Source: Hypomesus transpacificus
Taxonomy: Eukaryota; Chordata; Actinopteri; Osmeriformes; Osmeridae
Length of the DNA: 64,000 nucleotides
Direction: 5' to 3'
NCBI RefSeq assembly: GCF_021917145.1
Contig: NC_061080.1
Location: 4,942,693 to 5,006,692, forward strand
Below, in pieces: positions 21,514 to 48,700 of this stretch. The position numbers and the translations under genes are program-made. Numbering within the stretch: the stretch's first letter is position 1; each line of letters starts with the position of its first letter. The notes under the pieces are model-generated. The model was not told the origin of the DNA. It made no database searches and was given only the letters and a program-made list of their open reading frames with translations.

Positions 21514-22101
21514 TGAAATGAACAAATGACTCGAAAAAAGATTCGTTCATTTTACTGAACGAGATTCAAAGAACCGAATCAGTAAAAAGAACCGAACTTC
21601 CCATCACTAAAAAATTTTGATATTCATTAAGCAAACAAGCGCGACTGTCGTCGGTGTGCGCCTCAGTTTTACAACAATCTAGCGCCATCTCTGGTTATAG
21701 AATGCCTTCCTCTGAGTCTATGTGACTCGTACATTGTTAGCCTACTGATTATAGGCTAATTCAGGCAGCGACGTTTAAACTTTTCCATAAACATGTATGG
21801 GCTTTTCAGGGACTTTTTTGGCAGTTCAGGCATGTTATATGGCATAAACCAGGCCATTGTGTCACTTGACGGTAAATGCGGCATGTTAAATATTTGAAAT
21901 GAAATGGCATGTTTGAAAAACGTCAGATTGAAATGTCGAGTGTAGGAGTCAGAATATTGGCACAATCTAGCAATGATGTCACAAAGCAATGTGTCATTTC
22001 TAATGTGTCATATCTGCTGGTCGACCTGAGTAACATACTTGTGTATGATAAACGTCTGTGTAGCATTCACTTTCTTTTCCAAATAACAAAACAGGGAGAA
22101 C

Positions 22102-22544
22102 ATGAGCGGATTTCCAGAAAAGAAGCAGGTGGATAAGAGAAAGGCAGAACGCAAACAGGCAGAAAAAAAAGCTGGCCACAGAGACTGGCAGAACACAGAT
22201 GGGCCCAGCAGATGCACGCAGCACAGAAGGATGCAGAACGGAGGTCTATAATTAAAAGGTGGGTGGAACTGAGAAAGGCCTTACAGAAGCCTCCTGCACA
22301 AAGGCTGGCAGAACTAAAGGAGGCAGAGAAGAAGCAGGCAGATGAGAGGCGGGCTGAGCAGAGGTGGAAAGAGTGGAGGCAGAAGCAGAGAGCACAGTGG
22401 GAGTTAGAGCAGAGACGGAAGGAGGAGTTCAACACCTCCAAGAAAAAACTAGATCTGCAAGAGACCAGGAAACCTCACACACAGGTGCTTAAGTCTCCTA
22501 CCCTCTGGGAAGAGTTGAAGATGATGGATGACCTGCTTGAGGAG
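22102..22544 (+). CDS. Coiled-coil protein, exon 1 (unrecognised gene)
   Basis: ATG at 22,102 follows a splice-acceptor-like ACAAAACAG and opens MSGFPEKKQVDKRKAERKQ. Reading shifts by one base at an eight-A run (22,163-22,170), where one more A would keep a single frame. It then continues QRLAEHRWAQQMHAAQKD and an Arg/Lys/Glu/Gln-rich helix (for example ELKEAEKKQADERRAEQRWK) to ...MMDDLLEE. The exon ends in phase 0 at a GTATGA donor (22,545). The composition implies a long charged coiled coil. I do not recognise the family. The frame break may be a sequencing or assembly error in the homopolymer, or a real lesion. Confidence 0.6.
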
Positions 22545-22688
22545 GTATGACAATATGCCAGCAAAAGACCAGCAAAAAAAAGTTTAATTCATTGGTTCAG
22601 AATGACGTTTTCTGGATCTACGAATGGCAGAATAGTTTGTGTTAGGTATTCCACTACAGTGATAACAGTCTCCTTGTCTCACACACAG

Positions 22689-23108
22689 ATTGCAGATATC
22701 AAACTTCCGTCCATGTCGCCCATCCATCAGCCAGTCTCCCCAACCACCCCACTCCTCCCACTACGTAAAGATGGGACATCTTACATGGGCCTCACCACCA
22801 AACCCCTGGAAGCTAAGGCCAGGCATTCCCACGGGGACCAGCAGCCCACCTGTACACCTCTTCCTCGGGCCAGTCACAGCTGCATCCTCCCTCTGGCCAA
22901 CCAGGGCCTGCAGTTATCTGAAAATACATCAGATGAGGAGACTTCAGAAGAGACATCCGATGAAGAGACTTCGGAAGATACATTCGATGAGGAGCGTTTA
23001 CCCTCCCATACTTCAGAGTTTGTGAAAACACTTCCCCTGGCTTGTGAAGCAAGCGGCGTTCAGCTGCAAAAGAGTTTGCTTTGCCTCCGGTCTGCTGCAC
23101 AAGCAAAG
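22689..23108 (+). CDS. Coiled-coil protein, exon 2
   Basis: A CACACACAG acceptor and a GCAAAG|GTGAGT donor bound a 420-base phase-0 exon of 140 codons with no stop. It begins IADIKLPSM. A Pro/Ser/Thr-rich middle precedes an acidic repeat (TSDEETSEETSDEETSEDTF), which could be a casein-kinase-2-type phosphorylation target. No domain recognised. Phase fits both neighbours exactly, which is the main support for the gene. Confidence 0.65.
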
Positions 23109-23235
23109 GTGAGTCTTCAGGCCTGATGGTGGAATGCTCACAGTCCACAAAGCAAACATTTGTATAATACATTTAATCAAAATTAAATAATGAAGCTTTG
23201 TTCCCATCAATATTTGTAACCAATCTCCCTGATAG

Positions 23236-23722
23236 GTGGCTGAGAGACTTGACTATGGGAGGATCATTCTCAGGGATGAAGGGAAGGAGGAGGAAAGATC
23301 AGAGAGTGGACTGCCAAATATGCAAGTACAGGATCCATCTATTGAGAAGAGATTAAACAGTGAGATGTTGAAGAAAACGGAGAAGGAGGTAAAGGCTGAA
23401 AACGGGAAACCAGCCAAGACAGAGATGGAGGTAATAGAAAAGCAGAAGAAAGCAGGCACTAGAGAAGATGGAGAAGAAACAGAAGAAGCAACTGGAGCAG
23501 GCAGAGAAAAGAAATATGGAGATTAAGACAAAGTTGGATAAAGAGAAACGCAGAATGAAAGATCTTGAAAGGAAAGAGATGCAAAGGTTAGCAGATGAGG
23601 AGAGAAAGGAAATGAAGAAGGAAAAGAAAATGGCTGAAAAAGCTAGATTGGAACTTGATTCTCGCCCAAAATGTTGTGGCTTCTTCGAGAAGGTTAAGAG
23701 GGCCTTTAATTTCCACCGATAA
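23236..23722 (+). CDS. Coiled-coil protein, terminal exon, with frame break
   Basis: Starts in phase 0 after CTGATAG (VAERLDYGRIILRDEGKEEE). The first frame is Lys/Glu-rich and stops at 23,526. From about 23,445 the coiled coil continues one base over (LEKMEKKQKKQLEQAEKRN through EERKEMKKEKKMAEKARLEL) to the C-terminus DSRPKCCGFFEKVKRAFNFH and TAA at 23,720. One surplus base in the AAGAAAGCAGG segment explains it. The tail has a CC pair plus basic amphipathic residues, a possible membrane-association motif (inference). AATAAA for polyadenylation is near 23,920. The gene converges on egln1. Confidence 0.6.
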
Positions 23723-25230
23723 GCGAGACCTTCCATCTACAGTTACACCAACAGTGATACAGTAATAATAACAACACATTGAAAAAGGAGAACAAATATG
23801 TTGAATGTATAGTATATTGCTTCCCAATAACTTTTCCCAAAAGCTAGAGGATTAATTTATGTATTATCAAATTGGTGACAATCCTGTTTTCTTTTTGGCT
23901 GATGTTCTTGTTAAATACCAATAAATGAATCACCACTTACTACTTGATTGTTTTCACATGAAATTCAAAATGTACTACTTCGTATCTGATATGGAGTCTG
24001 ATCATTTAGGTTAGATCAGTTGTAGAGATACAAAACAAATACTGCCGGACAGAATTTGGTCAGACAGGTTCAGAACAACTGGATGGCAGTTTTTTGTGTA
24101 TCCTGTTTGTCTCTCTGTCACACATTCACACAACAAATTCAATATCGGACTCAAACTGCTCATATAAAACCTGACTGATTTAATTAAAAAGCTACTTTAC
24201 ACAGAAAACCCACTTCACAGTTGGTACTGTAGTTGGAATCAGCTTTTGGTTTTTACAACGATAACAACAGTGACAGTTACAACAGTGACGGTTGAGGTTA
24301 TGTCTGCAAAAACTGACGGATAACAATTACAGGTCAGTATGATTTGGCCCTGTGTTCCGTTACCAGGCAACAGCACTGGAATTTAACATGTGCCAGCATT
24401 AGACTGAAAATGTACAGATGTGAAAGTCAGTCAGGTTGATGTGGTGACTTCGTCAAGTAGTCACCACAAAACCTTTATAATCGTCTTATTTGTCTGAAAT
24501 GTGTCAAACCTGTTTGAGGTAAAGTCATTTGTACCTTTTAATTCAAGAAAATCACCTTGTACTCTGTATTGATACTTAACTCAAAATACAACAAATGTCA
24601 CTGCCTTTAAGGGGACTACCTATTTTTTTGCAATTCCACATAATTTTGCAATTATTTTTTAAGTACAAAGCAAAAAATAAACCATAGAGAAACATTCTAC
24701 AACAGTCCCTGCTGTACAATGATGTGACATTCAGGGTCATTATGCATCTGTGTGTGTGTGTGTGTGTGCAGAGGTATTTCTAGGTATGGCAAACTAGGTG
24801 GTCACCCCACCCGCCCCTTATAAATGAATAATCCACAAATAACACACACATTAAGATTAAATGTTTCATGAGTGACATGAGATGGTGGGGGAGGGGTCAA
24901 AATGTTGAGTCTCCTTTTTTGCACACCTGCTGTTACGTTTTTATCATGTATTTTGCGTTAATAATAGTTAAATTAAAATGTGCTATTTCCCCTGACGATG
25001 ACGCTTCCATTTGGGAAATAGGTAGATATCTCAAAAATAGCCAGAAATGTCACTATGCGTGGAACACCATGTGGAAAAATGAAAGTTTCAGAAAGCAAAC
25101 TAGTTTTCATTTCCTTTCTCCACTTCCTCTGTCTCTTCTTCTCATCCTTCTGAGTGTGTCCCCCTCAGCAGATGTATGCAGTAAGGCCCATCGGTATCCT
25201 ACAACCCACACTAGTTTTCTCTTTATTGTA
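23723..25230. other. Intergenic region between convergent genes
   Basis: Holds the 3' UTRs of the coiled-coil gene (plus strand) and probably egln1 (minus strand), a short (GT)n run at 24,752-24,769, and no further coding signal. Confidence 0.5.
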
Positions 25231-40132
<14,902 letters not shown>

Positions 40133-40390
40133 GGTCAAAGACGTCGGTTACCTCGTCTCACACGCTGCTAAACGGTGCACTTTTAGAAGTGTCCAAAACA
40201 GTGTATGCAAAAACGGAGAGTCTCCCTGCTTCCCAGTCAAACAATTTCATCACACTTGTTAAACCACCCTTCTTTCGGGTTTAGTTATCCATACACCTAA
40301 TTGCCGGATAGTTGTGTAGCACGGCCGCATAGTGAAGATCTGGACGAGTCGCATGGCGCCGTGCCCTTTTTTCCCCTGAACTTCGGTTCA

Positions 40391-40424
40391 CACGTAGTCC
40401 AAAGTAACCCAGCCCCTGACGTCA
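40391..40424 (-). promoter_or_regulatory. Candidate hypoxia-response element and CRE in egln1 promoter
   Basis: On the gene strand TACGTG (40,396-40,391) contains the HIF core RCGTG, about 260 bases before the ATG. A perfect palindromic CRE, TGACGTCA, lies at 40,417-40,424. HIF induction of EGLN genes is known in vertebrates; use of this site is inference. Confidence 0.4.
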
Positions 40425-42959
40425 GCACAACGAGGGCAGGGCAAGCTTCGGTGCCACTGGACCAATTCTTAATATTAAATAACAGCAATTTGAAAAGAGG
40501 CTTTAGACTGATGTGTGTTCAGTGTTATCATACTGCAAGCCCACCGTTTAAAGGACATTTCAAAAACAGTAACCTGTAGCCTAACTGTCACAATGACAAT
40601 TAAATACAGTTCTCTCATAATCAAGAGGTCAAAAGGCATTTGTAGACTACAGTAGGTCTGTTTTTGTATAAAATCTGGTTAGAGCCTACAGATGGCTATT
40701 ACATTATTATGGTCCCATACCATAACCACCTAATCTAAATCGATAATGTGATCAAAACTAGTTATCTAATTAGTTTGGAATAAAGAACCACTGTCATATA
40801 AATCACTTACCCAGTTAACATAGAAACTGGTGTACCTTTCCCTGAAATTCCAGTGCACCCTGCAATAAAACACTGGGATTATTATTAAACCAAGTGGAAC
40901 ACCTGCCTGGTAAACACTGGCACATTTTCAGGAGAATCGAGTCCCTCTGCACGTATACTGTTGGCTCAGTCCTAATGTCAGCAAATACCTCATATAACTC
41001 TCAACCTTCACCTTGTCAGCAGAGCCATTCTGTTTTTGTAGATCTTTGTACGGGTCACAACTGAACTGAATGATTTTACAGAGGCCAGCGTCATACCACT
41101 ATTATTGTGTTTATGGCTGAGGCTTCCGTATGAACAGTGTTTTAATAAAAGGCTGCATGAGAAACTGTTATCTCACTGGGCTTGATCAGCAATGGCTCTC
41201 TTATTGGACAAACATGATCATTTCAACTTCCATTCTTACAGATTTTCTATCATCCCTGTCCTCACATAGAGCACAACAGTTTTCACGACTGGGATGACAA
41301 TTTATGTTTAATTTGTTTGTCCTTTTTCTCCTCCACCTTTCCCTGGCCCCATGCAACCACTCATTTTACTGTCACAGGACACATTGGCAATGTCAATCTG
41401 TTCCCAACTATTTAATCTTGGCAGCGATGACATACACTCTCATCCCAACAGTAATACTTTGTTAGGGGTTCCATGATGAGGGAACTGCCTTGTGGCACCT
41501 GAGGGTAAACCAAACATGGACGCACCATGAATCATACTATACTACATTGGCTTTGCCAGGTCTTGGTTTGCTGCAGCGGGTACCTCTCCAAGGCATGTAC
41601 AATATGTGCCTTATGGCAGGCGTATGGACTAATAGACTCTCAGAAGACTGTAGACCTATTGGATAACTTCTACTCCAAACTTTTACACTATTTAAACTTG
41701 TTTAAAGCTACATACTTGAAAGTCAGCTACTGGCATCAGCTATTGTAGTGCCCAATCCCATCCAGTGTGCCTGCTTGTGCATTGCAGACCAGAAACCCTC
41801 ACAAACCTTCCCTCTAAACCAATACATCCATGGACTACAATTTAACTATATATCAACAATATAACCGTTAGATAAAAGCACAGCCCTGTAAAATGAATAA
41901 ATCTATATGAAACCTATCCTTTGACATTTTGGAAAACAAGGGGCCACCAGGGGGGAGTCATGCCACTGACCTGAATACATCCAAGTTAGACCATCTTATG
42001 AATGTATATTGTCCTAATTTATTAAATCTATACAAATTATAATTGTCATCAGCACTCTCATAATCTGCTGTAACACTATTCTCAATTCACCATTGCATAC
42101 AAGGCAGAATACATGGGTAACTGCATTAAAGCACATCCAGTCTGTCAAATAAAGAAAGGCCCAGTAGATCCAAAGTGCTAAACAAACCCTTGCTTTTTGT
42201 CTGATCCCTTATCAGATACAGCCATGTCTGTGGTATTGGTTCAACCAAGCCCTATAATAATGTTCCACGGATAGGAAGGTATGATGCTGTTTTGAATGCA
42301 CTTTACTATGTCATATTGTAGTTGATAAGTCATATTTGCACTATACCTGGTAAAATACCAGGTGGTGGTTGGCTCTAACCACTGAAATGCTGTTGGAATT
42401 ATGCACTTTTTTGTTGCTGCATGTTGCTTTAAGCAAAACAATTTGCTAAATAAATGTGACACATACGTATTGCTAAAAATACTGAAGTTTTTTTCTAGTC
42501 ACTCTGCTAATTTCTTTAGTTGTTGGTGTTTCTCTCTCTGTTCAGTGCTCAGATGGAAGACATCTGAGTTGTTCACTTATCTGACACAATGAGGACAGAT
42601 AAGTTCCCCTTTGGGCAAACCTGGAACTGAAAGTACATTGTTATTTCGTTGGATGAGTCTAGTTTGCTGTTTAAGGGACCTGTTGTGGTATTTTGCACTT
42701 GGGAAATGTAAAAGTCAAGTAAGTCAGACAGACGTGTATCGAACTCTTTTCTGTTTAACACTTTTTATTGGTGTTTTTTGGGTAATACGTTTTCTTTTAT
42801 TGTTTCTTATGCCATCTGATCTCTCTCTTGTATTGAGCTTTGTGTGCTCTCATAGAAAGTAAAGACAGGGATCTTTCCATACAGACCTTTACAAAGCTCT
42901 GTATGGAACCTTTCAGAGTATATTTAATATATATATATCTATTTTCTCCAGTTTCAGGA
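40425..42959. other. Gene-free stretch upstream of egln1
   Basis: Begins with the distal egln1 promoter region; then AT-rich sequence with no supported feature. Confidence 0.5.
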
Positions 42960-43510
42960 AATACATCAAATGTCTGGCAAGAAGAGAGGTGAAAGCTATG
43001 ACAACATGGTCCCTGCCCTTAAAATAACACGTTTCATCAGTAAAGCCAAAAATGGCACACATAGGGTTTGGACAAATGACCACAACAACATACTTGTCCA
43101 AGGTAGAGGGTGGGAAATTGTAATTATTGACAATTGGGGAGTGAATCAACATTGTAGACAGGTTTAAATGTATTTTAAACTTTGACCAGATTCTAACTGA
43201 GTTAAGGACAATTGGGTTGGAGACCCAATTGGCTTTGTGGGGTCGGAGGGGACGGAGTTTATAAAACAGAGCCCAAGTGGATCGGGCCGCCTGTGCACTC
43301 AAGTTGTATCCAGGCCTCACTGCTGTCAGGTTTATAGTCCTCCATCCAGAACAGTATTTTCTGAATATTACAGACCCAATAATAATATATAAAATTGGGC
43401 AAAGCTAAGGCAGCAAGCCCTTTGGGTCTTTCCAGAGATTGCCTATTAATCCTGTGTGATTTACAATTCCAGATGAAGGATGCTATGCATCGGTCCAAAG
43501 TGACAAAAAA
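42960..43510 (-). pseudogene. L1-clade LINE ORF2 C-terminal remnant
   Basis: Minus-strand frames read FIWNCKSHRINRQSLERPKG, LPNFIYYYWVCNIQKILFW, then after a frame shift NPIVLNSVRIWSKFKIHLNL and SPIVNNYNFPPS. These are characteristic of the region after the reverse transcriptase in fish L1/Tx1-type ORF2. No 3' tail or target duplication identified. Confidence 0.8.
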
Positions 43511-45556
43511 ACCTTGTAACTCTTTTCTTGCTTTATTCTATTCCCCTTTTCTCCCCGCCAGCACACTTGCAAGTCATACGCATCACAGTTTCTCACAGCA
43601 TCCAACATAGTTTCTCTTAGTAATATCACGACATAATACGTTTTAATGTGCACTGCCAATACAATTCATTTTAAAATGAGTTGACCTCACAGTTGAAGCT
43701 ATTTTTACTCATCAATGCGATCTCCACATCTTGCCTAGTTAAAAAATACATTTGTGTTTAATCGGGAATCGATTTTGGTTTTGTGCATGTGGTTACTTGA
43801 ATTATCGCTCTCCTGATAGATCAGCTACTGTCAGATTCATTCACTGGAGTATTGTTATGTATTTTTTTACAGGAGTGACATTTGTTACCTTCAAACTTGT
43901 TTTTAAACAGAGTCAATTTCAGGAAAGTGAGGGTACCCTTTCCAATACCCAATGATTTGACCCTTTATTCCACATCTTTCCCAAGCATCATGGTGTGACA
44001 TGTACATATACATATACACTGAACAATCTCTCATCAATCTGCAAAGAGGAGTCTGTTGTTATTTTTACCAGAGGCAAGATTGCAAAGGGAAAGAGAGTAA
44101 AAGAGCGGTGACAAAAAAACTACCCTAGCTCTGTGTATCATACTGTGGCCAAATAATGAAGAAATATGTCAAACTTGGACATTAAGTGCTGCTATAAAAT
44201 GGACTGAAAGACCAACCCCACTTTCCTGAGCTATTACAAAAACGTAAACAACTTCAAGAGTGTAATTCAAAGCGGCGATTTGTGTTGACGTTAAGAGGTC
44301 AAGAAACATGTAGAGAAAACACATCTCTCATGATTGATTGATTACTAGATTGTTTCTCATCTTAATTCGTAATTTGCGTGAGTTGATGTTTGAGCTAAAC
44401 CAGAATCATACTATTATTTGAGGAAATTCATTATTGTTGATAGTATTTATTCAGGAGAGATTGATTAGGAGATGAAGGTCCATAATGGAACGTCACACTT
44501 AATTCTATTGCATTTATAAGATCACAGAGAACCAACAAATTACTAATCTCCACAAGAGGCTGCTGTTGTACTGGTAATGAAACAATTCGGTTGAGGCTGC
44601 TCTCACGCTGATGTGAGACACTGACTCAGGTTCATGAAGCAGTCCTGTTGATGTTCATGAACATCAGCCTCTTGATATAGGGACTCAAGAGACTATGCTT
44701 CTTCTGTGCTGTTTTTTGGTCCCCTTTTTGGTCCCCTTGTTACCACAATGATTATAACTAAGAAGTTTAAATTAAAGGTAGAGGGAAGTTCAGTGGTACT
44801 TTTTTTTCTGTTCTACACTGAAATAGTACAAAGAAAAATATTCCATGCATAGTCATGGTGCTGAATTGTTCATCTTTAATGGGGACAAATTCACCAAAAA
44901 TATAGGAAAATTGCAGCAAGTATTCTACTCCCTCAGACTCCTTCCTAATTTGTGCTTATGACATCACTCCTAGTGGTTGACAAAGCCAAAACCACGAGTC
45001 ATAGCCACTGTCTAGTCTACTCTTCACACCGCACTGAATGTCTGACAGTTATAAACCTCTTTTGTTTATACAACCACCCCATCTGCCACAGTGGCCCAGT
45101 TGCGTCACTTAGACAAAAAAAGATGTCAAGAGAAATTGGCTCATCTGAGAAGTTGAATACGTGCGCAAGCTATGAATCGCCTGCAACCATTGTCAAAATA
45201 AAGGCCATTTATTTTGGCGTGTCAATATCCTCTTTTGATGACTCAAGGTTGAACCTGCCTCTATCAGGCAGAAATGCCAGACCCTCATCATCCGCTACTC
45301 CAACACCTTTGAATTGCTGATTGCTTTGGATTGTTTTCTCCTATTTGTGCTTTAGTGCTGAACCAGAAGCCATCCTGTGTGTAAAGGTATTGCTCAGTGT
45401 TGTGTGTGTGTATTTGTGTACATATGTGTGTGTGTTGGGGTGGAGTGTGGGTGCAGGTTTATAACAATGCCCCTCATTATGCACTTACTTTAACAAGTTT
45501 TCTAATGTTCATAGTTATGAGGTGGCTAAACAAACTAACTAGAAAATGATTTACTT
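43511..45556. other. Gene-free stretch
   Basis: No gene seen. Contains an 18-bp perfect palindrome TGATGTTCATGAACATCA at about 44,650. Confidence 0.5.
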
Positions 45557-45713
45557 AAGCAATAAGCCCCAAGAGGCCGTGGTTTACGCTGATTTTAGAA
45601 CAGGTAAGGGGAGTTGTTAGGCACGACGCGAAGCGGAGTGCCGAAAACCCCCTTACCTGTTCTAAAATCAGCGTAAACCACGGACTCGCGGGGCTTATTG
45701 CTTTTCTAAAACT
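45557..45713. mobile_element. Foldback (palindromic) element
   Basis: Arms beginning AAGCAATAAGCCCC and continuing GGTTTACGCTGATTTTAGAA and CAGGTAAGGGG are repeated in inverted order at the right end. The roughly 36-base centre contains a second stem (GGCAC...GTGCC). Apart from small indels near 45,571 the stem is about 55 bp. Confidence 0.88.
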
Positions 45714-48700
45714 GTTACTACAAATATTTGATATGGTTTCATCAATAAAAACAATTAGAAACAAAATAGTTTAATAATAAACCGTCATTCTTCCGCTACT
45801 ACAAAGTATGGTTCCTACATAAATAGTTGCCACGCAACAGCCAGACGGACTTCTTTGCCGTCTTTATCAATTTGAAATATTCGATGCGCAGTAATATGGA
45901 ATGTTAAAGAATGTTATGAGGACAACCTGTGAGGTTATGCTGGATTTTACAACGGCATGGAACGCGATATAGCCAATCACAATCAAGGATGGGAACAACC
46001 AGTTTTAGAAACTGATTTATTCAGCATCTGCCTGTGTAGTTTAGTTTGTTGTATTATTTAGGAAGGAACAACATGACCCAGCAAGGTAACCCAAAAATCC
46101 TGTCTGTGCTTGCCTTGTTTGTGGGAAGAATTTTGGATTTCAAGTTAAACTTTTTAACACCATTAGCCTACTGGAGTAACACATGCCTAAGGCACTCTCT
46201 CAAGATTTGTATGAATTCAGAATGCGAATGATTAGTCTTTTTACGCAGACTGCTTAATTTTTTTTCTTACTTATGTCTAAAAGTTTCCTAACCCTTGGGG
46301 CCTTTCAGTCCACTTATGCATGTGATAACTCACATTCAGAGAGAGTCTTTATGAACTTATTAGAATTTTGAACGTTCTTCTCTAGAACATGATGTCAAAT
46401 TGTGCATGCACCTGGTTTCCTCCATATGTCCTGACTGAGGAGGGGTTCACACCTGACTTCCACTTTTCTGTCGTTTGTGGCACATGGTACACCTAGGAAT
46501 ATCTGCCGTTGTAGCTGAAAGGTGTGTAATCAGAGAGAGTTAGGCATTCCAGCTTTAAAACCCTTCATCCAGAAAATGCTGCAACCCAAAAGAAGTGTGT
46601 TACTTATTATATTAAATTGTCTTTTTTTTTACTGTGTAAACATGACTACCTGCTGGCCTTTTCTTATTTTGTAAACTTTACCAAGGGCTGCTGACAACAC
46701 CTTTGAACACTTTTAGTCTCTGATTCGGCTGGTCTGTTTTTCTTGCTTGAAGACAAAATGCCTTTGGTGATTCAGTTTAGATGCTTAATATTTACTGGTT
46801 GTGTGGAGAGTAAGTGTTCTTCAGGGTACACTGTTGAGGCCATAAAGTGACCATCTAATTTGTCACATTTGAAAACAGAACACTTGACTAACACGACTTG
46901 GCAATTTGTTAATTTACTCTGTCAAGTCAGATTGCATGGTTGTACATGGTGTTGTCTCAAATATTTTTTGAAAAGTGATTATTTCAATCCCTTTCAATCC
47001 TCAAAATCTGCATTTTTTTGCCCTTCTTTTGCTTTTTTGTTCTTTCGTACCATTTAAAGGGACAGTCATTATCATATTAAGAAGAGATTCAGAAAAATAC
47101 TCAGACATAGGAGTATGCTCTTTATTTATAAAATATACATTTGTATGTGTTAAGTTCAAAAATACAGAACATCCACAAATATTTAGTGTCCAGTATTTTG
47201 AAGCTCTTGAGTTCACAAGTTCTTGAGCTTGTTCCATTGTGTTTGTAATATGTTTTTCTTTGATCTGAGGTATAAAACTACTGAGAAGATTAACCAATTC
47301 CAGATATGACGTGGACTTATGTCTTCAGATACTCTTTCTTTTTTTCTACAGAATTCAGGGGATGACCTTTCACGTAGATAGGCATGGCCTTTGTGACGAG
47401 GCCTCTGTCTTTCCACTTGACATTTCTGGGTTAGGGTGCGTGTGTGTACTGTACGTGTGTTAATCTGCACGTGCAAGTGTATGTGCGAGTGTTTGTACGC
47501 TTGTCGGTGTGTTACACCCTGACATAGCGTGCAGAGGAAGAACTGAATCTTGTGACTGTTCATGAAGGTGACAGCAACTTATTGCTCAAAAGGAGATCAG
47601 TGTTGAATTTTCCCGCTGCAAGGGGCTTGCCACTGACAGATGCTTTTTGCATCTGGCAGGCAGGATAAACTGGTATGTGTGTACAGTTTGTGGTAATATA
47701 TGTGTATGTTGATAGTGTGTGTGTGTGTGTGTTTTGGATGTTTTCTCATCAGCCTCTCAACAACGCTTATTGAGTGTGTGTGCGTGTGTGCAGGGGTGTG
47801 TGTGCTTATGTTTAAAGTGAGTGTGGGTGTGAGTGAGAGTCTTGTCTAGTCGCGTATTGCAAAGCCATGTGACCGAATTAACTAAGAGACAATTAATACA
47901 GCCATACCAGACTATGGGTCAAAATATACTTGAAAAAATCCCCATATCCTCACGCAAGGTCCCTCAGCACCGTTGACAACTTGTGTAGGTTTGTTTGTCT
48001 GCGTGTGACTATGCATGGTGCTGCAAGCATTTAGCACAGTTAATTACAAGTCATATGAATGTCGCACAGTGCATTTCACTTGAAACACTTGAAAGAATGC
48101 TTCAAACTAACCCTCAACCAGACATCAGCCTGATAGTGCCATTCCTTTAGTTCAGCACAGTGTACAATGATTTAACTTCCCATAACTATGTTAAGTACAT
48201 TTCCTGACAAAGTCAAAAAGTTACAACCTTATCAACCTTAAATGTTGTGGGTACTAACTATTGAAGATATAAACAGACATGGTGCGACCTCAAGGCAAAA
48301 AGTGCATTGCCACACATCAGAATGTGTCGCATACCAGAATGCACCATTCTGGAATCTACACTATTTCGTGTATTTCATTTCACCCCAGGTGCGAATTACC
48401 TTGACTTTGGCAAGAGTTCTGCGTGAAAGAGATGATGGCGTGCATGTACAACTAGTTTGAAGGATCCAGCAGTAATTTTAGTTTTATTCAAGTTTGAAAG
48501 ATGGGTGTTTTGAGATGATGATTCCCATGGTGTAGTGTAGCCTGAAGAGAAACACGAGCCTCAACCATCTACAAAAAAAGCTTTTCATTGGGAGTTGTTA
48601 CTAAAACACATCAGATCTAACTTGTGTCCCACTCACATTCCATTATGTCCATTCCTTTTTTTTCCACCACCAGAGGTGTATGTTTGTGTATGTCTGTGTA

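Larger units (their letters stand above)
20218..21609. mobile_element. hAT-like non-autonomous element with internal minisatellite
   Basis: It starts TAGTGATGTGTCGTTC and ends with the reverse complement of TAGTGATGGGAAGTTC; both ends lead into sequence rich in GAACGAATC-type repeats. Inside are three ~90-bp tandem units and a fourth one 500 bp away. The flanking 8 bases do not match, so a target duplication is not confirmed. Confidence 0.6.
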
